Assembly: GCA_030601715.1 (NCBI GenBank)
Contig: JAUWBL010000003.1
Coordinates: 1 to 20,453, forward strand
DNA length: 20,453 nucleotides
Direction: 5' to 3'
Source: Candidatus Geothermarchaeota archaeon
Lineage (GTDB): Archaea; Thermoproteota; Nitrososphaeria; Geothermarchaeales; JAUWBL01
Shown here: positions 7,703 through 14,212 of the stretch, piece after piece
Layout: every line of letters starts with the position of its first letter
Position numbering within the stretch: the first letter of the stretch is position 1
The notes under the pieces: model-generated
What the model was told of the DNA's origin: nothing
Databases searched by the model: none
The model's input: the letters and a program-made list of their open reading frames with translations, nothing else
Translations under genes and position numbers: made by a program

Positions 7703-7893
7703 AGGAATAATAAAGCCCCCTGGTGGGTTCGGACGCGGGGGTGGGTGGCCTCCTCGATTGGCTATGGCGTCTTGTATTACGGAAAGATCACGTTAGGATC
7801 GGAGAGAACAGGGCTCTAGGAGGAGCCCCCCGCCTCGAGTGTGCGTGGATCCTAAAATAGGGTTCTTCTCGCCTTTCTCTCTGGTAGGAGGGA
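7703..7893. promoter_or_regulatory. Divergent cdc6/radA promoter region
   Basis: The interval holds a minus-strand TATA-like box TTTATTATT (7703-7711) for cdc6. A plus-strand CTAAAATA (7852-7859) for radA would start transcription near 7882. Between them is a G-rich stretch (7717-7752) containing CGCGGGGGTGGG. Origins often flank orc1/cdc6, but the match to known origin recognition boxes is weak and I see no A/T-rich unwinding element. Confidence 0.55.
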
Positions 7894-8862
7894 ATGGCTG
7901 AGACAGTATTGGACTTGGATCTGAGCAACATCCAAGGCATCGGCCCGCGGAAGAGGGAGAAGCTCATAGACGGTGGGATAGAGTCTGTGCTGGATCTGGC
8001 GGCGGCTCTGCCGGGTGATGTGAAGGAGGTTCTGGGAGGTAACAGAGAGGGCGCGTCGCGGATGCTCCTTTCCGCTAGGATCTTCCTCGAAAAGAGCGGG
8101 TTGATGGACAAGGAGTTCATGACAGCCGATGAGGTCTTGGAGCGACGCCGAACGCTGATGCGTTGCACAACGGGATCCGAGGGGTTCGACGATCTGCTGA
8201 AGGGTGGGATAGAGACCCAGGCAATAACGGAGCTGTTCGGGGAGTTTGGAACTGGCAAGAGCCAGATCTGCCACACCTTGGCTGCGATGTGTCAACTTCC
8301 TCTGGAGGAGGGAGGGCTGGGAGGGACCTGTCTCTTCATCGACACGGAGAACACCTTCAGACCCGAGAGGCTGAAGGAGATAGCCGAGGCGAGGGAGCTG
8401 GACTCCTCGGAGATCCTGAAGAGAGTCGTCCTCTGCAAGGTCTACAACTCTAGTCATCTGGAGCTCGTTGTCAGGAGTCTGGGCAAATACATCGAGCAGT
8501 ACGGGGCTAGGCTCGTGGTTGTGGACAGCGTCATCAGCCTCCACAGGGCGGAGTTCATCGGAAGGGGCACGTTGGCCGAGAGGCAGCAGAGGCTCAACGA
8601 CATGATCCACAGGCTCCTCCGAGTGGGGGAGATCTACAACGTGGCCGTGGTGGTGACGAACCAGGTTCTGGCCCGGCCTGACCTGTTCTTCGGAGATCCC
8701 ACGAAGCCCACGGGAGGGCACGTCATCGCCCACGCCTGCACCTACAGGATATACCTGAAGAAGGCGGCTAGGGACAGGGTCGCCGTCATAGTCGACAGCC
8801 CCTGCCACCCCTACAGCGAGACGAGGTTTCGGATCACGGAGAAGGGCATAGAGGACGTCTAG
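7894..8862 (+). CDS. radA: DNA repair and recombination protein RadA
   Basis: RadA is the archaeal Rad51-type recombinase that forms ATP-dependent filaments on single-stranded DNA and performs strand exchange. It has an N-terminal helix-hairpin-helix domain (IQGIGPRKREKLIDGGI, about 13-30). Walker A is GEFGTGKS (116-123), the ATP-side motif is FIDTENTFRPERL, and Walker B is RLVVVDS. The DNA-binding loop region includes NQVLARPDLFFGDPTKPTGG. At 322 aa it is full length and has no intein. ATG follows GGAGG with an unusually short spacer. The terminator-like hairpin after the stop separates it from the RadA-like gene downstream. Confidence 0.97.
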   Translation: MAETVLDLDLSNIQGIGPRKREKLIDGGIESVLDLAAALPGDVKEVLGGNREGASRMLLSARIFLEKSGLMDKEFMTADEVLERRRTLMRCTTGSEGFDDLLKGGIETQAITELFGEFGTGKSQICHTLAAMCQLPLEEGGLGGTCLFIDTENTFRPERLKEIAEARELDSSEILKRVVLCKVYNSSHLELVVRSLGKYIEQYGARLVVVDSVISLHRAEFIGRGTLAERQQRLNDMIHRLLRVGEIYNVAVVVTNQVLARPDLFFGDPTKPTGGHVIAHACTYRIYLKKAARDRVAVIVDSPCHPYSETRFRITEKGIEDV

Positions 8863-8864
8863 AA

Positions 8865-8929
8865 GACGCACCCTTACCCAGGCGGGAGTCCCGTTCCTCC
8901 CGTGTGCGTGTGTGGGGAGAAAAAAAATT
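8865..8929 (+). terminator. Terminator-like nested hairpin after radA
   Basis: Starting two bases after the radA stop, ACGCAC (8866-8871) can pair with GTGCGT (8904-8909), and CGGGAG (8883-8888) with CTCCCG (8897-8902). The structure is followed by an eight-A run and TTT (8920-8930). Archaeal termination normally needs a T-run on the coding strand, which is short here, so a processing or regulatory role is also possible. Confidence 0.4.
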
Positions 8930-8943
8930 TGGCTGTCAGAGGG

Positions 8944-8974
8944 AGCGGAAAGCTCGGGTAGAGCTTTTCCGGCT
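8944..8974 (+). promoter_or_regulatory. Strong hairpin upstream of the RadA-like gene
   Basis: GGAAAGCTC (8947-8955) and GAGCTTTTCC (8961-8970) pair around a five-base loop GGGTA. AGC/GCT extend the stem past one bulged base. The arms are A/T-rich in a G/C-rich setting. It lies about 100 nt before the next gene and could sit in its leader or act as an operator. I cannot tell RNA from DNA function. Confidence 0.4.
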
Positions 8975-9073
8975 GAAAGGGGAGTGGAGGTAGCGTTCCG
9001 CCTTACAGTCAGGGGTGGACCGTCTGCCTCGAGGGGGATAGGCATTCACTTGTAGAGTCGGAGGGGTGACACG

Positions 9074-10144
9074 GTGGAAGTTGTGATGAGGAGTGCGGCC
9101 GAGGTCTTGGAGGAAACGAGGAGAAGGCCTAGGCTCTCCACGGGATCGGTGGATCTGGACGATCTGATAGGAGGGATCGAGCCCGGCCTCTTCTACCTTT
9201 TCTACAGCCGAGATCGAGATACGACGGATCTCATAGTTCACAGGCTGCTGGTGAACTGCGGTCTGCCTCCGGGGCGAGGAGGCCTAGGCGGCAAGGCCGT
9301 GTATCTAAACTTCTGCAACTACTACGAAGAGAAGACGGTCTTGAACCCCTCCCGCCTCGCGGCTCTGGCCAAGGCCTCCGGCATCGATCCCATGCTTGTG
9401 TTCGACAACAGCTACGCGGTCTTCGCCTTCAACGAGTTGCAACAGCCCTCCGCTGTGGATGAAGTCGTCAGCACGGTTGAAGGGGACGAAGAAGTTAGGC
9501 TGGTAGTCGTCCACGGCTTGACCCGCTTCGCAGAGACCTCCAAGAAGAGGGAGGAGGCGTTGGAGGCCCTCCGAAGGACGGTGGGCAGACTGAAAAGGGT
9601 GGCCTCGGAGAGGCAGGCGGCCTTGGTGGCGAGCTGCGGCGTTTTAGCTACCAGCAGAGGACGGTTTCCCAAGCCGGAGGGTGGCAGCTTTCTGAGGTAC
9701 CAGGTCAACGTCATGATGTACTTGCATTCGGCTCAGGTAGGGGAGTCCGGGGTCGTGGATGCCAGTCTCCTGAAGCACCCCTACAAGGAGACGCCTCGGA
9801 GGGTGAGGCTCTTTGTTTCGAGAGGAGGGATGAACCTGATGGGTAGAGTGACCCCCTCCTTCCGCCAGATCTACCAAGCTCAGATCGAAGAGCTCAGGAA
9901 ACACTTCCAGAAAACCCTGCTGGATCCCAGCCACAGGGAGGCCTTTGATGTGCTCCTTCGGGAGGCGTGGCAGCCTGAGGGCCACGCGCTGGGGAACGCC
10001 AAGGTCCCCTGCGTCCTCGACGTCATGAACCTGATGGGGAACGTCCACCTCATGGGTGAGGTGGTCAGGCTGAGGAGGGAGCTCTCCGAGCTGGAGGAGC
10101 GGCTGGCGGAGGTCGAGGGGAGGGAACACGGGAAGAATCTATAG
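9074..10144 (+). CDS. RadA/RecA-like paralogue with lost Walker A and B motifs
   Basis: This 356-aa protein aligns collinearly with RadA, and both share a C/GLPxxxGGLGG-type segment. Where RadA has GEFGTGKS this protein has YSRDRDTT (44-51), and where RadA has RLVVVDS it has RLVVVHG with His147, so ATP binding and hydrolysis are very unlikely. It lacks the N-terminal helix-hairpin-helix domain. It has a C-terminal extension (about 262-356) ending in a coiled coil (VRLRRELSELEERLAEVEG). GTG start with GGAGGGG seven bases upstream. It runs directly into polB, whose conserved N-terminus overlaps its last codons in another frame. It may act as a recombinase mediator or as a polymerase accessory subunit; this is inferred from homology and context. 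Confidence 0.85.
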   Translation: MEVVMRSAAEVLEETRRRPRLSTGSVDLDDLIGGIEPGLFYLFYSRDRDTTDLIVHRLLVNCGLPPGRGGLGGKAVYLNFCNYYEEKTVLNPSRLAALAKASGIDPMLVFDNSYAVFAFNELQQPSAVDEVVSTVEGDEEVRLVVVHGLTRFAETSKKREEALEALRRTVGRLKRVASERQAALVASCGVLATSRGRFPKPEGGSFLRYQVNVMMYLHSAQVGESGVVDASLLKHPYKETPRRVRLFVSRGGMNLMGRVTPSFRQIYQAQIEELRKHFQKTLLDPSHREAFDVLLREAWQPEGHALGNAKVPCVLDVMNLMGNVHLMGEVVRLRRELSELEERLAEVEGREHGKNL

Positions 10145-10259
10145 GGCGGTCGGCTGGATTCTGGACATCCACATCCAGGGGGATGAGGCCGTTCTCTGGA
10201 TTCGCACCGAAGACGGTCGCGTCCTGCGGCTGAGGGATCGGTACAGGCCGGAACTCTAT
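10137..10259 (+). other. Conserved PolB N-terminus upstream of the first standard start codon
   Basis: In the polB frame the 41 codons before GTG 10260 encode a typical family B polymerase N-terminus (YRAVGWILDIHIQGDEAVLW, then IRTEDGRVLRLRDRYRPELYV). The frame is open back to a TGA near 10070, but it contains no ATG, GTG or TTG. Candidate starts are ATC 10137, ATT 10158 and CTG 10161. The stretch is probably translated; a non-standard start, a frameshift from the upstream gene or a base error could explain it. Confidence 0.7.
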
Positions 10260-12767
10260 GTGGAAGCCAAGGGAGAGGAAGAGGCTCGTTCCCTGTTTCA
10301 CAAGCTGTCGGAGCATCCGAACGTGGAGGCGGTGTCCTTCGAGGAGAAGCTTACCGAGCTGGGTGGCGAGAGGAAGATGCCGCTGCTGCGGGCTGTGGTT
10401 GACCACGCCTTCGCCTACAAGCCTCTCCTAGACAAAGTAAGGGAGTCGTCGGAGGTCGAGAGAGTCTACGGCTCGGATCTTCTACACGTCCAGCAATACA
10501 TCTTCAACCGCCTCAGGATCGCGCCCACCAGCAAGGTGCGCGTGGAATACGACGGAGACGATCTTCTCACATCAATCACCAAGGTAGACGACGACGCCGA
10601 GATAGAGCCCCCACCCTTCACAACCCTCTTCTTCCGCCTTCACTCGGACAGCATGAGCCTCACGCCTCAACCGGAGACGGATCCGATAACCAGGATAGAC
10701 ACTCGGCATCAGGGGGAAGAGAGGAGTTTCTCGGGGGCAGAGGCGGAGATCCTTGAGGAATTCGCCGAATACATAGAGGAATGCGACCCCGACTTCCTCG
10801 TCGCGCCTCAATGTGACGATCTGACCTTCCCTTATCTCCTAGCTAGGGTCAGAGAGCTGGAGCTGGATCTCCAGTTGGGTCGGGATCCCGTCGACGTCAG
10901 GGGTCTTCGGAGGCCCTTGCCCTACTGGATCCGGGGGAGGGTCGCCCTGAGCTACCGTCTGTGGGATTACACCTTCGAGGACTGGGGATTGGCAGGGCTC
11001 GTGGAGAGAGCCCGCTTCAGCATGCTGCCCCCCGGGATCGCTTGGAGGTGGACCGCTAACAGAGTCATCGACAGCAGGAACTGCTACGAGCTCCTCCAGA
11101 GGGGGTACGTCATCAAGGAGGACCACGGGGGTTACGAGTGGGCTCGGCCGATGCGGCAGGTCTACGAGCGAGATGTGGGGGGCATCATCTTCGCTCCCAG
11201 AACCGGGGTCGTCCATGAGAGCGTGGGGGAGATCGACTTCGAGTCGATGTATCCCCAGCTCATGGTGAAGTATTGTATCAGCTACGAGACGGTGAAGCCC
11301 GACGGCATCCACCCTAGGGACGACGCTCTGCTCCCCGGGATCGTCGGGGAGATCCTCGAGAGGCGTCTCTACTTCAAGAGGATGAGGAAGAAGTTCCCCG
11401 AGGAGTCGAGGGAGTGGCGGTGGTGTGAGCAGAGGCAGCTGTCCCTGAAGCTGATATTGGTCTGTTCTTATGGAACGTCGGGTTGCTGCTGGAACCGATT
11501 CGGAAACGTCGTCGCCTTCGAGGAGATAAACAAGCGGAGCCGGGAGGCGATGATCAAGGCCGTTCACCTGATCCAGGGACTGGGCTATGAAGTCGTCTAC
11601 GGCGACACCGACAGCCTCTTCATCAAGAAGAAGGGTGCCTCGAGGGAGAACTACGAGAGGCTCAGCGACTTTATCGGTGAAGAGATAGGGTTGCCCATAG
11701 GGCTCGACCACCACTACCGCTTTCTGCTTCTGCTCTCTTCCAAGACCGATCCCACGGGCTTAATGGAGGCTCAGAAACACTATCTCGGGCTCCTAACCAA
11801 TGGAGAAGTCGTGACTCGGGGGATAGAGATCCGGAGGCATGACACCCCCCTCCTCATCAAGAACTTCCAGTTGGAGCTGATCCAACGGCTCCTCGGCTGG
11901 GACACGGCTGAAGAAGTTGTGACGAAGGGATTCGAGGCTGCCAAGGCTTACACCTGGGAAACCATGAGGAAGGTCATGGAGGGAGGAGTCCCCCTCGAAG
12001 ACCTCGTCGTCACCAAGTATCTCCGGAAGCCGATCTCGGCGTATAAGAGCGCCTTCCCTCATGTATCCGCGGCTCGCCAGCTGACAGCGCGTGGAAAGCT
12101 TCTGAAGAAGGGGGAGAAGGTGGCCTACGTCTTCGTCGACGCCGACCACGAGAACCCCCTCTGTAGGGTCCAGGCCGTAGAAGATCCCGTCGACGTTCAG
12201 CGCTATGACACAGGAAAGTATCGGGCCATGGTCCTCGACGCGGCTGAAACCGTGCTCTCGCAGCTAGGATTCTCCAAGCGAGAGTTCGGCCTAGAGAAGG
12301 GAGACGGGAAGACGTTGCTGAAACAAGAAGCCAAGGAGAAAGCACACGAACTAGGTCACTGGATTCCAGACGCTCGCCACAAGGGGCCCGTGTTCGTGGT
12401 TCACCGCCACCAGGCTACCGAAGTGCACTACGCTCTCGGCCTCGAACGGGATGGGGTGTTGAGAAGCTGGACGCTTTCCAAGGAGCCTCCGCTTGAAGCA
12501 GGAGTTAGAAGGCCGGCTATCCAAGTAGGTGACCACTCCGTGGAACAAGCTGGCTTCGAGAACTCCTTGGCCTCCGGAGATAACGAAGTTGGTGTCGTTG
12601 AGACGTGGGATAGGGGCACCTACACCGCGAAGGTGTGGTCTCCGGAGACGATCCTCTTCCATATGGATGGGGTGAGGATGAAGGGGGACTACTTGCTGCG
12701 GCGATTGGGAGAAGGGAAGGGAAGTGATAGGTGGGTTCTCCTCAAGAGGAGGGAGATGAGGATCTGA
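10260..12767 (+). CDS. polB: Family B DNA polymerase (PolB2-like, exonuclease motifs lost) fused to a LigD-type 3'-phosphoesterase domain
   Basis: The catalytic motifs of a family B polymerase are present: motif A DFESMYP (Asp326), motif B around LKLILVCSYGTSG (Lys397), and motif C YGDTDS (Asp449, Asp451). The exonuclease motifs are not: the DIET position reads FFRLHS and the second motif reads APQCDDLTFPYL, so proofreading is unlikely. This pattern resembles the divergent archaeal PolB2/Dpo2 group. From about residue 711 the protein continues as a LigD-type phosphoesterase domain (FVVHRHQATEVHY, then GVLRSW, VGDH, TWDRGTY and WVLLKRRE). Relative to active enzymes the HYDxR motif is HYALG and the Tyr after the second His motif is Gln763, while His717, His723 and His759 remain. 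Numbering is from GTG, the first standard start; the true N-terminus is about 41 residues earlier. Confidence 0.93.
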   Translation: MEAKGEEEARSLFHKLSEHPNVEAVSFEEKLTELGGERKMPLLRAVVDHAFAYKPLLDKVRESSEVERVYGSDLLHVQQYIFNRLRIAPTSKVRVEYDGDDLLTSITKVDDDAEIEPPPFTTLFFRLHSDSMSLTPQPETDPITRIDTRHQGEERSFSGAEAEILEEFAEYIEECDPDFLVAPQCDDLTFPYLLARVRELELDLQLGRDPVDVRGLRRPLPYWIRGRVALSYRLWDYTFEDWGLAGLVERARFSMLPPGIAWRWTANRVIDSRNCYELLQRGYVIKEDHGGYEWARPMRQVYERDVGGIIFAPRTGVVHESVGEIDFESMYPQLMVKYCISYETVKPDGIHPRDDALLPGIVGEILERRLYFKRMRKKFPEESREWRWCEQRQLSLKLILVCSYGTSGCCWNRFGNVVAFEEINKRSREAMIKAVHLIQGLGYEVVYGDTDSLFIKKKGASRENYERLSDFIGEEIGLPIGLDHHYRFLLLLSSKTDPTGLMEAQKHYLGLLTNGEVVTRGIEIRRHDTPLLIKNFQLELIQRLLGWDTAEEVVTKGFEAAKAYTWETMRKVMEGGVPLEDLVVTKYLRKPISAYKSAFPHVSAARQLTARGKLLKKGEKVAYVFVDADHENPLCRVQAVEDPVDVQRYDTGKYRAMVLDAAETVLSQLGFSKREFGLEKGDGKTLLKQEAKEKAHELGHWIPDARHKGPVFVVHRHQATEVHYALGLERDGVLRSWTLSKEPPLEAGVRRPAIQVGDHSVEQAGFENSLASGDNEVGVVETWDRGTYTAKVWSPETILFHMDGVRMKGDYLLRRLGEGKGSDRWVLLKRREMRI

Positions 12768-12892
12768 GGCGGTGCTGGATCTGCGGCTTGGAGGCCGTCC
12801 TCTACGAGAGGGTGGACGGGAGGGTCATGTGCTACGGCTGCCTGCTCAGACATCAACGGGAACAGGTCTCCCTAGACGTGTTCATGACGTAG
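12731..12892 (+). CDS. 53-aa zinc-ribbon protein overlapping the end of polB
   Basis: This short frame encodes Cys-Trp-Ile-Cys, a 17-residue spacer, and Cys-Tyr-Gly-Cys, the layout of a small zinc ribbon, followed by LLRHQREQVSLDVFMT. The GTG start at 12731 lies inside polB. A CTG at 12764 that overlaps the polB stop as CTGA would give a 42-aa protein beginning just before the first cysteine, with AGGAGG upstream. It precedes the Sm-like gene by seven bases. Small zinc ribbons often mediate nucleic-acid or protein contacts; its role here is unknown, but its placement suggests a partner of the polymerase. Confidence 0.7.
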   Translation: MGSPQEEGDEDLRRCWICGLEAVLYERVDGRVMCYGCLLRHQREQVSLDVFMT

Positions 12893-12899
12893 ATGAAAC

Positions 12900-13136
12900 A
12901 TGATCGAAGGCGAGGATCCGGAGACCTTCAGGAGGAGGCTGAAGAAGTTTGAGGGAAGTGAAGTCACGATAGCCTTGGACCTAGCTTGGACGTGGAAGGA
13001 GAGGCAGATCGTGGGAACCCTCCGCTTCGTCGGCAGAGACTATGTGACCCTTGAGGAGACCTTCAACGGCAGACAATACGAAGTCCCGCTTGACCAGATC
13101 CTGTACATTACACTAGAAAGGGATGCCTCGGTCTGA
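12900..13136 (+). CDS. Small Sm-like beta-barrel protein in the polB cluster
   Basis: The 78-aa protein has an N-terminal helix (DPETFRRRLKKF) followed by five predicted strands: EVTIALDLAW, KERQIVGTLRFVG, DYVTLEET, RQYEVPLDQ and ILYITLER. This order is that of an Sm/LSm-like barrel, with a GTLRFVGRDYVTLEE segment in the place of the Sm1 motif. The match is by pattern only, and other small barrels are possible. The ATG start is seven bases after the zinc-ribbon stop. The next gene begins at or just after its own stop, so it lies within the polB operon. Confidence 0.72.
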   Translation: MIEGEDPETFRRRLKKFEGSEVTIALDLAWTWKERQIVGTLRFVGRDYVTLEETFNGRQYEVPLDQILYITLERDASV

Positions 13137-13165
13137 GGATCAGCGAGAAGAAGCTGGTTCGCCCC

Positions 13166-13555
13166 GTGAGAGGCTTTCTGGAGAAGAGGGGCTACCAAAC
13201 CTTCACAGAAGTTCCAGCCGGCCGTCGAATCATGGACATTGTTGCGGCAAGGGGGAAGACGGTGGTGGGCGTGGAGGTGAAGGTGGAGAACTGGAGGAAG
13301 GCCTTCTGTCAAGCCCTAGACTACAGGACCTTCTGCAACTATGTCTATCTCGCGATGTGGTCACGGAAGATACATCTCGTCAACAGACCGGCCTGTCGAA
13401 GGGCGAGGATCGGCCTGCTGAGTGTGGGATATCGAAACGTCCGAGAGGCACAGGTTGCTCTGCCAAATCTAACTAGGCGAAAGCTCCCATCGATCCAGCG
13501 GATTCGTGTCCAAGAGGAGCAAGAACGAATCAGCGCCCAGCTGTTGGAGCCTTGA
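13166..13555 (+). CDS. PD-(D/E)XK-fold nuclease-like protein
   Basis: The core of a restriction-endonuclease-like fold is visible. A helix FLEKRGYQ leads into strands containing RRIMDIVAARG (Asp24) and VVGVEVKVENW (Glu37-x-Lys39), then the helix WRKAFCQALDYRTFCNYVYLAM. Asp24, Glu37 and Lys39 have the spacing of an intact catalytic site. The GTG start at 13166 cuts the first helix. The frame is open upstream through EKKLVRPVRGF to a CTG at 13133 that overlaps the previous stop as CTGA, so the true N-terminus may be 11 residues longer. It closes the radA-like/polB cluster. DNA end processing is a reasonable but untested role. Confidence 0.78.
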   Translation: MRGFLEKRGYQTFTEVPAGRRIMDIVAARGKTVVGVEVKVENWRKAFCQALDYRTFCNYVYLAMWSRKIHLVNRPACRRARIGLLSVGYRNVREAQVALPNLTRRKLPSIQRIRVQEEQERISAQLLEP

Positions 13556-13564
13556 CCTCGCCTC

Positions 13565-13774
13565 ATGTGTCAGGAGAAGGCCCAGAGAAGAGTCACGACC
13601 TTGCGTCCCTCTGTCTTCTACGTTGCAGTCGGTCTTGCGAAGGACATCGGTCTGGAGTACTTCGATGCAGGCGTCGCGGCTGAGGCCCTTCAGTATGATG
13701 GCGACATCATCTCAACGGACAGGGCCTTCGATGGGATAAGAAGGGTTGAGAAGGTCTTGGCGAGTTCCTCGTGA
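13565..13774 (+). pseudogene. C-terminal remnant of a PIN-domain (VapC-type) nuclease
   Basis: The frame of 69 codons ends with the second half of a PIN domain: GLEYFDAGVAAEALQYDGD followed by IISTDRAFDGIRRVEKV, which contains the late acidic motif STDRAFD. The first half, with the catalytic Asp and Glu, is missing. A TGA lies three codons before the ATG, and the first 25 residues do not resemble a PIN domain. It is most likely a truncated toxin gene left at the border of the accessory region. Confidence 0.6.
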
Positions 13775-13783
13775 ATCACAGCC

Positions 13784-14212
13784 CTAGGATGGGTATCCGC
13801 GAAGCTGTTTCCCTGCGAAGCGGGCTACGGTCTTTGCTCCTTGGAACAGTTCTCCGGCCTGACCCATTGATATTGCCGTCCTAGGTGTAGAATGCTCATC
13901 GCCGCTTCGGCTACTCCTCGGGTACCTAGTCAGTTCCTTGATGATCGGTTCGCACTTTCGGAGGAGCCTGATGCATGACGCCTTGAACTCCTCTGGGAGG
14001 TCGAGTCTGTCGACCACAAAATAGTTTCGGTGAGTTCGGCTGGGCACCAGTCCACTGTGGATCATCAGGGCGGAGGTAGCTGCCTCGGCTGCGGGAGCCG
14101 AGTAGAGAGCGGCGGCGATGCCTCGGTGGGGATTGTCGGTGCTGAGGATCCACTCGGCGAACTCTAGGTGTTCGAGGGCTGTTCTCAGCCATGCATCTGC
14201 TTCGGAAGCCAT
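13784..14212 (-). CDS. HEPN-domain protein (partner of nucleotidyltransferase)
   Basis: This 142-aa helical protein begins MASEADAWLRTALEHLEFAEW and contains the central GIAAALYSAPAAEAATSALMIHSGL and the ELTRYP stretch usual in archaeal HEPN proteins encoded next to MNT nucleotidyltransferases. In MNT-HEPN toxin-antitoxin modules the HEPN protein is the RNase toxin and the MNT protein inactivates it by adding nucleotides. A clear Rx4-6H catalytic motif is not obvious here. I prefer ATG 14212 to the frame start at 14239. It overlaps the end of the MNT gene by 28 nt, so the two are co-translated. It converges with the PIN remnant across nine bases. Confidence 0.8.
   Translation of the reverse strand: MASEADAWLRTALEHLEFAEWILSTDNPHRGIAAALYSAPAAEAATSALMIHSGLVPSRTHRNYFVVDRLDLPEEFKASCIRLLRKCEPIIKELTRYPRSSRSGDEHSTPRTAISMGQAGELFQGAKTVARFAGKQLRGYPS

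Noticed and set aside
7852..9045. 397-codon minus-strand frame across radA
   Set aside because: It is the complement of radA and the spacer; the composition is typical of a shadow frame and radA is unambiguous.
10839..11714. Long minus-strand frame inside polB
   Set aside because: It lies wholly opposite the polymerase palm motifs and shows no family resemblance.
13123..13476. 117-codon plus-strand frame overlapping the nuclease gene
   Set aside because: It overlaps the PD-(D/E)XK frame in another phase and its product is low-complexity Arg, Glu and Gly-rich.
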